This document shows positions 1 to 8,580 of a stretch of 26,901 nt of DNA, piece after piece. The notes under the pieces are model-generated. The model had not been told where the DNA came from, did no database searches, and saw only the letters and a list, made by a program, of their open reading frames with translations. The translations under genes were made by a program, and so were the position numbers. The stretch is from Paramoeba atlantica (lineage: Eukaryota > Discosea), in the NCBI GenBank assembly GCA_977017575.1, contig CDRNVI010000133.1, positions 1 to 26,901 of the forward strand. Reading direction: 5' to 3'. Every line of letters starts with the position of its first letter. Within the stretch, counting starts at the first letter, position 1.

Positions 1-102
1 GAACGCTTAAACGATTGTGCTGACGCATGGATAGAAGTTCCTATGAATCATCTACTAGTAGTAGAGAAGAATTTAGAAACCTACTTAGAACCATTATCCT
101 AA
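1..102 (+). CDS. C-terminal end of an unidentified bacterial protein (partial)
   Basis: A frame enters from the left edge and stays open for 33 codons to a TAA at 100-102. It includes the peptide NHLLVVEKNLETYLEPL. It faces pncB tail to tail with a 92-base gap in which I see no clear terminator hairpin. Too little is present to name the family. An alpha/beta-hydrolase-like end, with a His near the terminus, is conceivable but not shown. Frame openness and its clean fit to the convergent gap are the only support. Confidence 0.5.
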   Translation, partial: ERLNDCADAWIEVPMNHLLVVEKNLETYLEPLS

Positions 103-194
103 AAGCGCAGTGTATTTGGCATACATGAGCACTTTTTGTTTACATTTTCTGGCAAGATCCACCAAAGATGGCGTTTTCCTTAATAGTGCCTGAG

Positions 195-1355
195 TTATTC
201 TATATGAAAGACTTGTTTAAGGTAGGCAAGATAAGATAAATCTCGACACATGGTTTTTCCAGGATCATCACTCACTTTTGCTACTGGTTGACCATTACAT
301 TCAATCATCTTAATCACAATCTGAATAGGATCAGGACCGATGTCATTTGTTAAATTGGTTCCAATACCAAATACGGGATTAGTTTTATTTTTAAAATAAT
401 CAAACAGCTGTAACGCTTTGGGAAATGTCAAATTATTGCTAAACAACATGGTTTTTGTTTTCGCATTAACCCGCATTTTTTGATAATGTGTCAACAGTTT
501 ATCTCCCCATATAAATGGATCACCAGAATCATTACGTGCACCATCAAACAATTTACAGAAAAATAAATCAAAATCATTTAAAAAAGCGTTCATTCCACAT
601 ACATCTGATAAGGCGATCCCTAGCTCCCCGCGATACTCCTGTGCCCAATGTTCAAAAGCAAAACGTTGGCTATCACTTAAGCGTGGTCCTAGCGCTTGGC
701 AAGCTTGTAAGTATTCATGTGCCATCGTTCCCATTGGACGAATACCAAATTCTTTAGCGAAAAACACATTGCTAGTACCAGAAAATTGCGTGGGCAATGC
801 TTTTGATAACGTTTCATCTACTTCACGTTGCCAAGCATGTGAAAATCGTCTACGGGTACCAAAATCAGAAAATCGAAAGTTACCGTAAGATGGATCTTGT
901 TTAACTAATTTAATCTTTTCTTGTAATCGATTACGACCTTCTTCAAAGGTTAAATCAGGATAAAGTTCTCTGAAATATACTTCGCTGATAATCGCTAATA
1001 TAGGCACTTCAAATAAAATAGTATGTAACCAAGGGCCTTTAATTGAGAGTGAAAATTCATCTTTAGTCGTAATTTTAATAAATTCTCGGTTTAATCTAAA
1101 AATACGCAAAAAATCGATAAAGTCACTTTTAAAGAAGCTAAACTCATTTAAATAGGCTAATTCGTCTTGAGCAAACTGTAATTGACATAACTGATCAATT
1201 TCTTGACTGATTTTGTCAGCCAGTTTATTTAACGCAATATTAGGAGTACGACATTTAAATGCATATTCAACAATAGCCCCGGGAAACTGATGCAGCACAG
1301 CTTGCATCATGGTAAATTTATATAAATCTGTATCAAGCAATGATTGAATAATCAC
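195..1355 (-). CDS. pncB: Nicotinate phosphoribosyltransferase
   Basis: This cytoplasmic enzyme joins nicotinate to PRPP, with ATP hydrolysis, to give nicotinate mononucleotide, the committed step of the Preiss-Handler NAD salvage route. The 386-residue product has the usual bacterial length (about 400). It opens with the family N-terminus [20 protein letters not shown] and carries [12 protein letters not shown] near residue 165 and the SGTSN...GTMAHE segment, whose His213 matches the histidine phosphorylated in the family. The start is GTG at 1353-1355, overlapping the pncA stop as GTGA, so the two genes are translationally coupled. pncA directly upstream makes its substrate. It is intact, with composition like the neighbouring bacterial genes and unlike the DNA right of 4,500. 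Confidence 0.95.
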   Translation of the reverse strand: MIIQSLLDTDLYKFTMMQAVLHQFPGAIVEYAFKCRTPNIALNKLADKISQEIDQLCQLQFAQDELAYLNEFSFFKSDFIDFLRIFRLNREFIKITTKDEFSLSIKGPWLHTILFEVPILAIISEVYFRELYPDLTFEEGRNRLQEKIKLVKQDPSYGNFRFSDFGTRRRFSHAWQREVDETLSKALPTQFSGTSNVFFAKEFGIRPMGTMAHEYLQACQALGPRLSDSQRFAFEHWAQEYRGELGIALSDVCGMNAFLNDFDLFFCKLFDGARNDSGDPFIWGDKLLTHYQKMRVNAKTKTMLFSNNLTFPKALQLFDYFKNKTNPVFGIGTNLTNDIGPDPIQIVIKMIECNGQPVAKVSDDPGKTMCRDLSYLAYLKQVFHIE

Positions 1356-2017
1356 GTTACTGTCTCATTAACACTAATATATTGAGCTAAATCACTTGCA
1401 CTATTTAGTAATATCGCACCAGCTTGTTGCATTACTGTAACTGCTTGAACAACCGTATGTGAATCAATACCTCGACAAGCAGCCAAATTAACCAACACGT
1501 CTATATTAACACGGCGTAGCTGTAACACCGTATTTTTCACGCAGTGATCCGTTGCTAATCCACCAACTATTACTGCTTTAATCGCATGGGCATGCAAAAA
1601 TTCAATGACACCGGTTGACAATGTTTCTTGCAAATCATGATAACACGCACCATAAGGGTGCAAATCCAACTCAACCCCTTTCCAAATAAAATAATCGTAC
1701 TCTTCCGGCTTGGGTAAACTATCAATTAATTCAAAACCAATTGTGCCAGGTATTGCATGGGCTGGCCAATACACATCAGCTTGTGGTGCATTTAAAGGGG
1801 ATAATGGTGGATGCGTTGCATCACTTACCCAAATTGCCTGTGGACTGTGTGCATCTTTAGAACCAATACGCCAAGCTGCCCAAGCTGCTTGTGCAGTTAA
1901 CTCTGCAACAATTTGATCCCCTTCTTGGACTGGCAATTCATCTGGACAATGTGGCGTAAACGCATTTTGAGGATCAATATCAAAACTAGCAACGTGCTGT
2001 TTAGTCAAACTTAACAT
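1352..2017 (-). CDS. pncA: Nicotinamidase (isochorismatase-like cysteine hydrolase)
   Basis: The enzyme deamidates nicotinamide to nicotinate and so feeds pncB, the next gene. The 221-residue product has the family's catalytic triad: Asp15 in DPQNAF, Lys113 in FIWKG and Cys159 in LATDHC. The metal site is also recognisable, with Asp55 and His57 in KDAHSP and His87 in WPAHAIPGT. Length is typical (about 210-220). The ATG at 2015-2017 overlaps the gst stop as TAATG, and its own stop overlaps the pncB start, so all three genes should share one mRNA. No frame damage is seen. Other isochorismatase-fold hydrolases look similar, but the pncB neighbour makes nicotinamidase the clear choice. Confidence 0.93.
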   Translation of the reverse strand: MLSLTKQHVASFDIDPQNAFTPHCPDELPVQEGDQIVAELTAQAAWAAWRIGSKDAHSPQAIWVSDATHPPLSPLNAPQADVYWPAHAIPGTIGFELIDSLPKPEEYDYFIWKGVELDLHPYGACYHDLQETLSTGVIEFLHAHAIKAVIVGGLATDHCVKNTVLQLRRVNIDVLVNLAACRGIDSHTVVQAVTVMQQAGAILLNSASDLAQYISVNETVT

Positions 2018-2700
2018 TATGCAGGGACACCACGCGTTGCAGCTTTTTCTAATAGATTACATTCTTCACGCCATAATGTTGCGACAATGGGATGTTGTAA
2101 AAAATGTTCCATAAAATTTGCCAATCTTGGACAGGTTGCCGGATCAATATGAAAACCAGCATGATAGATCCCTAATAACATACTACCCACAGCCATGTCA
2201 GCAATTGAAAATATATTACCAATAAAATAATAACTACTGGTTAACTGCGATTCCAAATAAGCAAATAACGGAGGCAAGTCAACAGTCATTGCATCATGAG
2301 TCACCGCATCATCTTTTGGTTGTCCAAAAAACAATGGACCGACTACCTGTGCCCATAATATTTTGGGATTAATAACACGACTTAGCTCATTATTAGCAAA
2401 CTGTTCTAACCAAATTGCTTTTGCATAATCAGCCGGATTGTTTGGATAAACTGGATTATTCGGATAGCGTGCTTCTAAATAAGCACAGCTTGCAACTGAA
2501 TCGGGTAGCACAACTTGATCGTCAGTAAACACTGGAATTTTACCACAAGGACTAAGCGATTGAAACGGCTCTGCCTTGTCATGTGGACGGGTTAATACAA
2601 ATTCATAGTCAATTTGCTTATGCGCTAATAACACACGTACTTTGCGCACAAATGGTGAAATAGGCACGCCATATAGCGTAGTTTGCGTTGCGGCCACCAT
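2017..2700 (-). CDS. Glutathione S-transferase family protein
   Basis: This is a cytosolic thiol transferase-type protein of 227 residues with the two-domain GST plan. The thioredoxin-like N-domain begins TTLYGVPISPFVRKVRVLL, with Ser15 or nearby as the probable glutathione-activating residue. It continues to the cis-proline segment GKIPVF and the glutathione-binding acidic/Ser pair in LPDSVASCAYLE. The all-helical C-domain carries the N-capping box in FSIADMAVGSML near residue 170. The ATG at 2698-2700 is preceded by AGGAGGT, a strong ribosome binding site that fixes the start. It heads the gst-pncA-pncB operon. Why a GST sits with NAD salvage is not evident. The substrate cannot be read from sequence; stringent-starvation-protein-like roles seem less likely. 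Confidence 0.88.
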   Translation of the reverse strand: MVAATQTTLYGVPISPFVRKVRVLLAHKQIDYEFVLTRPHDKAEPFQSLSPCGKIPVFTDDQVVLPDSVASCAYLEARYPNNPVYPNNPADYAKAIWLEQFANNELSRVINPKILWAQVVGPLFFGQPKDDAVTHDAMTVDLPPLFAYLESQLTSSYYFIGNIFSIADMAVGSMLLGIYHAGFHIDPATCPRLANFMEHFLQHPIVATLWREECNLLEKAATRGVPA

Positions 2701-2723
2701 ATTACCTCCTATCAGAATTTAAC

Positions 2724-2745
2724 AAAGGTAGTCTAACATACCTTT
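2724..2745. promoter_or_regulatory. Inverted repeat upstream of the gst-pncA-pncB operon, possible operator
   Basis: AAAGGTA (2724-2730) and TACCTTT (2739-2745) form a perfect 7-base inverted repeat around an 8-base centre, starting 24 bases upstream of the gst start codon. The position suits a repressor site or an mRNA leader hairpin. I could not place convincing -35 and -10 boxes. Assigning it to a known NAD regulator such as NrtR would be guesswork. Confidence 0.35.
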
Positions 2746-2863
2746 CACAACGAAGCTCTGGTATAAGCTTAAGATGAGTCCATCTTTTATATCTGCCCAC
2801 ATCGTGATTGAAATATAATTTGAGGGCGACTATGTATTTATTATTTCTCGCTTTAGAGCATAT

Positions 2864-3187
2864 TTAATTACTAAAACTACAACTGCTGCCAGGATTGCCT
2901 TTAGCACCTTTAACGCTGGCGCCAAGAAACGGAGCTGTTGGTATCACCAAATCGGGAGGCCTTGATACATGCTCTACTCTGCTCTCTGTAAACCACAGAG
3001 CAAATAATGTTTTGAGTCTTTGTTCTTCTAATAATGATTCATCCTCTACTAGTGGAATTTCTACATCTTCTGCTTCTTCTTTTTCCTCTAATTTTCCTCT
3101 TGATTCTTTTTTATCAGAATCTTTTTCTAATAATAGCTGTGTAAGTATTGTAATAGCATAATTAATTTTTCTATTAAAACTATCCAA
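2864..3187 (-). CDS. Hypothetical protein with acidic middle, possibly the tail of the next gene upstream
   Basis: The 107-codon frame is not recognised. It starts at a TTG (3185-3187) without a visible ribosome binding site, and the frame is open a further 10 codons upstream to a TGA near 3220. The predicted protein has a short hydrophobic stretch (INYAITILTQLLLE, about residues 8-21), a strongly charged Glu/Lys/Asp middle (about 22-56), then a Pro/Gly/Ser-rich end. The opposite strand also holds an 88-codon frame, but that one is mostly Ser/Asn and looks like a shadow. It may be the 3' part of the 3298-4473 gene, because that gene's reading continues open past its stop as far as 3202. Function unknown. 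Confidence 0.4.
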   Translation of the reverse strand: MDSFNRKINYAITILTQLLLEKDSDKKESRGKLEEKEEAEDVEIPLVEDESLLEEQRLKTLFALWFTESRVEHVSRPPDLVIPTAPFLGASVKGAKGNPGSSCSFSN

Positions 3188-3297
3188 ACTAGTTAGCTGC
3201 TCTATTTGATCAATTTTTCAAAAAACAACTCATTATCTATGCTAATATCATTTATGCCACTATCGTTACGTATTCGATTAAAGAATTGACTAATTTC

Positions 3298-4473
3298 TTA
3301 CATATCATCATCAAAAAATTCAATGATACAATTTAAAGTCTGATCATGCGCAATAGTAATAAGCGCTTGTAGTAACAAAGGTCTAACCGGTTGCTTTTTA
3401 TAATAAAAATAAGATACAAAGTCTACAGTACAGCCAGTACGCATATCACTTCGCAGAATATTAATTGATTGACGTAGTAATGCTAATGATTCACGCAGCC
3501 ATTTTGAAAATGCATCAATATAATGTGTTTTAGCATCTCGTTCTTCTTGTTGAAGTTCAAGGAAGGCATTGCCGAATAAAGTCAATTCCTCTTTATTGAA
3601 CCATAAACTATTGTAGATAGCTTGTGAAGCAACAGATAAGCTATCTCTTTCTTCACCTGGATTATATTTATCGTAAATCATAGTAAAGGCAAGCAACAAT
3701 GCCAATTCATCTAAACTTTGCTGTGTCAATTCTAATCTTGTTGCAAGGATAGATTTAAAAGCAGTACCATTTTGACGTTGAAAATTTACTTTAGGTAAAT
3801 TTGACAGATTTTTTTCTTGGATTATTTTTTTTATTCTATCTGCAAAGTTGCTCATTCTGTCAGGTAAATTTTTCGCAGAGTTTTCTAGTGTAGTTATTGT
3901 ACGTTTAAAGTCAAAAAACTGGCCATAGTGATTATCTTTATCAAGAAATTCACAAGGTGGTGCTAAGTATGTCTTAAATTTAGATGGTTGATCTTCCTGA
4001 AAAAGATTACTTTGTTGTATTAATCGTAATGGAATCATATTCATATATGCAGGCTCATTTGTTAAATCGTCTGCTTGAGATAACATAGCAAAAAATTTAA
4101 CGATAGGATGCTTAGAAAAAGATATTACTTTTGCCAAATCAGCAGGGAAAATTTTTATGTGTGCTGTGTTAGGTGGATTGCCGGCTTCCTCATCTGATGG
4201 TATCTCATCTAATGAGATCGCTTCTTTAAACTGATCATCCTGATTTATAGAATCGTAGTAACTATATTCAGATGCCATATAAAGTGTACCACCCAATTTA
4301 TTAAACATCTGACGTATAAACTTATGAGATATCGCTATTAACAACGCTAGCACAACTATAGCGGACAATATGGTTGCTAAGCCTACAAATAATAAGTATC
4401 TATCTTCAGTATCATCAATTATAGATTTAAATATATCAGCTATAAACAAAGCAATAGAACTACTTTTATACAA
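3298..4473 (-). CDS. Hypothetical protein with N-terminal membrane helix, 5' end probably cut at the sequence junction
   Basis: The 391-codon frame has no recognised family. The N-terminus is hydrophobic and includes one clear membrane span, about residues 26-48 (LLFVGLATILSAIVVLALLI). A long, mostly polar and helical region follows with several Gln/Glu-rich stretches (QQEERDAKTH near residue 310) and a C-terminus EFFDDDM. The start used is TTG at 4471-4473 with no Shine-Dalgarno. Upstream the same frame stays open and hydrophobic (LVCFILAACLY) to about 4,500, where AT-rich mitochondrial DNA begins and a stop appears, so the true N-terminus is probably missing. After the stop the frame is open for another 31 codons. 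A secreted or membrane-anchored protein of an amoeba-associated bacterium is possible but unproven. Confidence 0.5.
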   Translation of the reverse strand: MYKSSSIALFIADIFKSIIDDTEDRYLLFVGLATILSAIVVLALLIAISHKFIRQMFNKLGGTLYMASEYSYYDSINQDDQFKEAISLDEIPSDEEAGNPPNTAHIKIFPADLAKVISFSKHPIVKFFAMLSQADDLTNEPAYMNMIPLRLIQQSNLFQEDQPSKFKTYLAPPCEFLDKDNHYGQFFDFKRTITTLENSAKNLPDRMSNFADRIKKIIQEKNLSNLPKVNFQRQNGTAFKSILATRLELTQQSLDELALLLAFTMIYDKYNPGEERDSLSVASQAIYNSLWFNKEELTLFGNAFLELQQEERDAKTHYIDAFSKWLRESLALLRQSINILRSDMRTGCTVDFVSYFYYKKQPVRPLLLQALITIAHDQTLNCIIEFFDDDM

Positions 4474-4484
4474 ACAAGCAGCTA

Positions 4485-4565
4485 GAATAAAACATACAAG
4501 TATTTATATATAATATATTATATATTATATAATTTACATAAATTTTTTCCTTTTTTTTTATATTA
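4485..4565. other. Junction between bacterial and mitochondrial DNA
   Basis: Left of about 4,490 the sequence is mixed-composition bacterial coding DNA. Right of about 4,505 it is almost purely A and T, including a palindromic TATATAATATATTATATA (4507-4524 region), and leads straight into mitochondrial tRNA-Ser. No target-site duplication, integrase or transposon end is visible. The last bacterial frame is open right up to the change. The exact breakpoint cannot be fixed better than about 20 bases. Confidence 0.8.
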
Positions 4566-4654
4566 AGATTATGGTGGGATTCGAACCCACGGTATAATTA
4601 AAATTATACGATCCTTTTCAAGAGGATTACTTTAAACCACTCAGCCACATAAAC
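4566..4654 (-). tRNA. trnS: tRNA-Ser(UGA)
   Basis: The class II cloverleaf has a long variable arm, anticodon loop CTTGAAA (anticodon TGA) and T-arm GTGGG/CCCAC. The acceptor stem GTTTATG/CATAATC pairs except at position 2 (T-T), within the window repaired by amoebozoan 5' tRNA editing. It is the last gene before the bacterial junction. Confidence 0.9.
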
Positions 4655-4668
4655 TTATTTTTATACAA

Positions 4669-4741
4669 CGACCTGGGCAGGATTCGAACCTACATCTGAT
4701 TGGTTAACAGCCAATTATTTTACCATTGAAACTACCAAGTA
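4669..4741 (-). tRNA. trnN: tRNA-Asn(GUU)
   Basis: Anticodon stem-loop ATTGG-CTGTTAA-CCAAT gives anticodon GTT. T-arm GTAGG/CCTGC allows one G-U type pair. The acceptor stem TACTTGG/CCAGGTC is mismatched at position 1 only. It lies directly downstream of two perfect hairpins that follow the rRNA gene. Confidence 0.92.
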
Positions 4742-4755
4742 TTGTTTTACAAATT

Positions 4756-4778
4756 ACAAACTTTAATTTAAAGTTTGT
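4756..4778. repeat. Perfect inverted repeat (hairpin) between rnl and tRNA-Asn
   Basis: ACAAACTTTAA and its exact complement TTAAAGTTTGT flank a single T, giving 11 paired bases. It sits between the rRNA 3' end and tRNA-Asn and could be a processing or termination structure for the polycistronic transcript. Confidence 0.7.
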
Positions 4779-4789
4779 TGTTTTATTAC

Positions 4790-4814
4790 ATATAATATTT
4801 TCAAAATATTATAT
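4790..4814. repeat. Second perfect inverted repeat after rnl
   Basis: A 12-base arm (ATATAATATTTT) and its exact complement flank a single C at 4802. It lies 11 bases from the previous hairpin with an unrelated stem sequence, so the two are not copies of each other. Confidence 0.7.
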
Positions 4815-4869
4815 ATTTTATTTTTTCTTATATAGAAATTTTTTTTCTTTTTTCTTTTTTCTTTTTATA

Positions 4870-6611
4870 AATTAGATTGATTCTTAAAATTATTTAGCTC
4901 AATCCTTCACAGGACTTACACACATAACTTAATTTCGTAATAATCTTTTACAATCAATACTTTTAAAATATTTTAGGATAATCTTCTTATATCTGATTGA
5001 ATTCAATAATTATATTATTAATATTTAGCTACTCGACTATGCAATTATAATTACAACCGATTTACCAGTGATATTCCTTCTCCAGTCCTTTCGTACTAAG
5101 ATAAGATTCCTTCAATTTTAATTAATTAATAGTAGATAGGAACCGAACTGTCTCACGACGTTCTGAACCCAATTCAGGTGCCACTTTAAAAGGCGAACAG
5201 CCTTACCCTTGGAACATTTTTCTTAACCAGGATGTGACCAATCGACATCGAGGTGCCAAACAACCCCGTCGATATCTTCTCTCCGGAGTCATAAGCCTGT
5301 TATCCCTAGCGTACCTTTTATCCGTTGAGCAATATATTTTCCATTCAATTATATTGGATCACTATGACCGACCTTTTTAATAAAAAAGATCTCTGTTTGA
5401 TTTGTAAATCTCACAGTTAAGTAATTTTTAGCCATTACACGCCAAAATTTTCTAATAAAATTTTAATTACCTTTGTACACCTCAGTTACATTTTATGAGG
5501 TCTCCGCCCCAGAGAAACTACCAAATATATTCTGTCAATAAAAAATTATTAAGTTTTAAAAATTAAATTCAAACTATTCCAAGATTATCTAAACAATTAA
5601 CTAATATTAAAATTTTAAAACGATTAGTTTGTATCCTATAAATTTAATTTTTAATAACAAAATATAACTGCAGTAAAGGTGCATAGGGTCTTTCCGTCTA
5701 GCTATTAATACGCTGCATCTGCACAGAGAATTCAATTTCGCTAATATAATACCGGAGACAGTAGGATAGTCGTTACACCATTCATGCAAGGTCGAAACTT
5801 ACTCGACAAGGAATTTCGCTACCTTCGAACCGTTATATTTACAGCTGCCGTTTACTATTCATTCTATATAAAGCTAATACATTAAATAATATATTAACAA
5901 TAACAATTACCTTTATAGCACCGGGCAGGTGTCAGACCTTATACATCATTAATTAATTTTGCAAAGTCCTGTGTTTTTGTTAAACAGTCGCCATCCTCTA
6001 TTCTGTTACATTTTTATATACATATAATGTATATATAAAAATACTCTTTCTCCCGAAGTTACAGAGTTAATTTGCCGAGTTCCTTCGATATTATTCAATT
6101 ATTCATCTTAGTATTCTCTACTAATCCTCCTGTGTAGGATTTAGTACGGTTTTATATATTAGTATTCTTTCTTGAATTTATTTTTTAAATATTTCAATCA
6201 ATATATTCGAATATATCACACAATGTTTTACTATATTTATTAAAATTTGATCCTAAAATATTTAAAAAATAAACTGTCATCTACTAATAACGTTAAAAAT
6301 ATTATGTTATCCTTATAACTCTTTAACTACCCTTCAATTATTACTATCATATTCATTTTAGGGACCGATTAACCTAATGCAGTTTATCTTGACATTAGAA
6401 ACCTTAGATTTTTAGATGATAATGTTTATAACATTATTTTTGCTACTTATGCCAGTATATTCAATTTTAATTTTATAATTTAACAATTTTTTTTTTCTTT
6501 TATAAAACGTTCTACTACCAATATTATTATTTTAAATAATATTTTATAATTTCGGTATAATATTTATTTTCGTTATATTTTTGTATATAAATATCTATCA
6601 ATAGTGAGCTG

Positions 6612-6645
<34 letters not shown>

Positions 6646-7690
6646 CTACCTCCTATTCATTGTTAATATTATAATATACTTTTTAACTTAATATTAATTT
6701 AGAAACCTTAATTTATAATCTGGGCTCTTTCCCTCTTGATATACAACCTTTTCGCCATATATCGAAATTAAAATTTTTACTTTATATTTATTTGAAGTTC
6801 ATATGGATTCAACAACCCAATATGGTAGCTCTACCTTATATAAATTTAAATTTCATCTCTACTTAAATAGATTTCGTAGAAAACCAGCTATCTCCAAGTT
6901 TGATTAGCCTTTCACCCCTAATCATAGGTCATCCCAATATATTGCAACATAAACGGGTTCGATCCTCCATTAATATTTAATTAACTTCAATCTGCCCATG
7001 ACTAGATCACTTGGTTTCGGGTCTAATTATTATAACTATAAATATATTAATTACAATTAAAAAATTTAATAATTTTTTATTTTGCTACAATAATTAACTC
7101 ACTGACCCATTATGCAAAAGGTACCTTTTAACATATAATTATTTATGCTTAAAGTGCTATTTAGTATTAAATTTCAAAATCTATTTCAACATTTTTAAAA
7201 AATTTCTTTTCATCTTTCCTTCACAGTACTTTTTCACTATCGCTCAATAATAATTCTTTAGCCTTTAGAGATGGTACTCTAATCTTCAAACAAATTTAGT
7301 TTTTATTTTACTCAAAACCAATAATAATAATAAAAAATAACAAGACTATTATATTACTTATTTTGTTAATTATTCCAAATTATTATATTTTTTATTATAT
7401 TATTGTTTAATTTAGCTATTTTATTTTCGCTCGCCACTACTAATAATATCATTTTTATTTTTTTTAACTAATTACTAAGATGATTCAATTCATTAGATAT
7501 TCTTTAATTATTTAATTTAATTGGGTTTTCCCTTTAGATACGTGAATATTGAAAAATTATTATTATTTTACTTTCACATTACGTTTAAAACGTCTATAAA
7601 CTTATTATTGGCAAGATATCCGTTTAATACTATTTTAAATTTATAAAAAAATTTTAAAATGATTTGTTTAAAAATTATTCAACATTATTA
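4870..7690 (-). rRNA. rnl: Mitochondrial large-subunit ribosomal RNA
   Basis: Universal large-subunit signatures occur in order on the minus strand. They are the domain II segment GGGGTGAAAGGCTAATCAAA and GGAGATAGCTGGTTTTC (about 6,880-6,930), GCATGAATGGTGTAACGA (about 5,770-5,790), GACGGAAAGACCCTATGCAC (about 5,680-5,700), CTAGGGATAACAGGCT (about 5,295-5,310), and the sarcin-ricin loop AGTACGAAAGGACTGGAG (about 5,080-5,100). About 2.8 kb is close to the bacterial 2.9 kb. No intron interrupts the conserved core. Both ends are estimates: the 5' end lies somewhere between about 7,620 and 7,700, the 3' end near 4,870. Peripheral helices are AT-rich and divergent. It is the only rRNA gene in the window; the small-subunit gene is not here. 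Confidence 0.95.
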
Positions 7691-7705
7691 TATATTTTAA
7701 TCAAA

Positions 7706-7786
7706 TGGAAGTGGTAGGATTCGAACCTACGATGTATAAATACAATAGATTTACAGTCTACCGCTTTACCGCTCAGCCACACTATA
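7706..7786 (-). tRNA. trnY: tRNA-Tyr(GUA)
   Basis: Anticodon loop CTGTAAA gives GTA; the extended variable arm fits a bacterial-type tRNA-Tyr. The acceptor stem reads TATAGTG against CACTTCC: positions 1, 2 and 3 all fail to pair while 4-7 pair perfectly. This is one of the clearest cases for 5' editing. It sits immediately upstream of rnl in the transcript. Confidence 0.93.
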
Positions 7787-7794
7787 AAAAATTA

Positions 7795-7868
7795 TAATTG
7801 GTATAGGACTCGAACCTATATCTAATGATTTAGAAGATCATAATTTTAACCAATTAAACTAACCAATT
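7795..7868 (-). tRNA. trnR: tRNA-Arg(UCU)
   Basis: Anticodon stem-loop ATGAT-CTTCTAA-ATCAT gives TCT. Acceptor AATTGGT/ACCAATT pairs in all seven positions, so no editing is needed. It lies between atp9 and tRNA-Tyr. Confidence 0.93.
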
Positions 7869-7896
7869 AAATACAAAACAACAAAAAATAGGTTGA

Positions 7897-8134
7897 TTAA
7901 GTATATAAGATTAAGAAAGCCATCATTAGGGCAAACAGAGCAATTGCTTCTGTTAATGCGAAACCTAATAAAGTATAACCAAATAAATCGTTTTTAATTG
8001 TAGTATTACGTGAATAAGCAATTAAAAAGCTCCAAAAACTATTCCTATACCTACTCCAGCACCTGCTAAACCTATAGTAGCTAAACCAGCACCTACTTTT
8101 TTGCAAAAATTAACATAATTTCTTGTCCTGCCAT
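7897..8134 (-). CDS. atp9: ATP synthase F0 subunit c (two apparent single-base errors)
   Basis: The product is the proton-carrying ring subunit of mitochondrial ATP synthase: two membrane helices with the conserved carboxylate in [18 protein letters not shown]. The start is ATG at 8132-8134 ([13 protein letters not shown]). The reading frame breaks at a six-T run (8097-8102) and again at a five-A run (8024-8028). Each is one base short of the length expected from the conserved protein, which would be about 79 residues, the normal length. Both breaks sit in homopolymers, so sequencing error is the likely cause rather than a pseudogene. It stands alone among tRNA genes, 28 bases upstream of tRNA-Arg in the transcript. 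The stop is TAA. Confidence 0.88.
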
Positions 8135-8233
8135 TTTCGAAAATATTTTTATACATATATTTTACTAATTAATAAAAATTCAAAATTGATTACATATTCA
8201 AATGTAATCCATAATAATATTTACGTAATTATA

Positions 8234-8306
8234 TAAGAAGAGTAGGACTCGAACCTACATCTGTGGCTCATGAGACCACTGAGTTAACCTATTACTCCAT
8301 CTTAAA
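8234..8306 (-). tRNA. trnM: tRNA-Met(CAU), copy 1
   Basis: Anticodon stem-loop GTGGT-CTCATGA-GCCAC gives CAT. D-stem GAGT/ACTC and T-stem GTAGG/CCTAC are intact. Acceptor TTTAAGA/TCTTCTT fails at positions 1-3 and pairs at 4-7, predicting 5' editing. Whether this or the copy at 9809 is the initiator, or one is an AUA-reading tRNA-Ile, is not decidable here. Confidence 0.92.
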
Positions 8307-8324
8307 AAATAATTAACTCATCGT

Positions 8325-8407
8325 TATTGGAGGAGGGACTCGAACCCTCAAGCCTAAAAGGCAATAGATTTTAAGTCTATCATGTTTACCAATTCCATCA
8401 CACCATT
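8325..8407 (-). tRNA. trnL: tRNA-Leu(UAA)
   Basis: The class II cloverleaf has anticodon stem-loop ATAGA-CTTAAAA-TCTAT (TAA) and T-arm GAGGG/CCCTC. Acceptor AATGGTG/CTCCAAT has an A-A clash at position 2 and a T-T at position 6. The latter is outside the usual editing window, so it is either tolerated or a base error. Confidence 0.9.
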
Positions 8408-8428
8408 AAAAAATAATTAATAAAAATT

Positions 8429-8480
8429 TTTGTATATGAAAATAAAATATTATCTCTTATACAAACCCCCCAAACCCCCC
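8429..8480. promoter_or_regulatory. Hairpin followed by two C6 runs in a tRNA spacer, possible control element
   Basis: TTTGTATA (8429-8436) pairs exactly with TATACAAA (8458-8465) around a 21-base loop. It is followed at once by CCCCCC-AAA-CCCCCC (8466-8480). On the transcribed minus strand this is two G6 runs split by TTT. Runs like this are otherwise absent from this AT-rich genome. The spacer 8408-8580 holds no gene I can recognise. Confidence 0.5.
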
Positions 8481-8580
8481 TTATTATATGTGACAAATAA
8501 TATACTTAAATCAGTGTATAATAGATTTCAAAAATTTACAAAAAATTTTATTAAATTAAATTAATACGGATAAAATAATT

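Noticed and set aside
515-757. 80-codon plus-strand frame
   Set aside because: Lies wholly inside pncB on the opposite strand, with no ribosome binding site or family likeness.
1710-1916. 68-codon plus-strand frame
   Set aside because: Shadow of pncA, whose catalytic residues are all present on the other strand.
2895-3161. 88-codon plus-strand frame
   Set aside because: Antisense to the 2864-3187 frame and dominated by Ser and Asn, as expected when an acidic Glu-rich frame is read backwards. The choice between them is not certain.
5607-5789. 60-codon minus-strand frame
   Set aside because: Falls inside the conserved peptidyl-transferase region of the large rRNA.
4870-7690. Introns or homing endonucleases in rnl or cox1
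   Set aside because: The conserved rRNA core and the whole of cox1 are continuous, with no LAGLIDADG or GIY-YIG frame.
7897-8106. Taking the atp9 start at about 8106
   Set aside because: The first half of that frame is nonsense; the conserved atp9 N-terminus starts at 8134 in another register.
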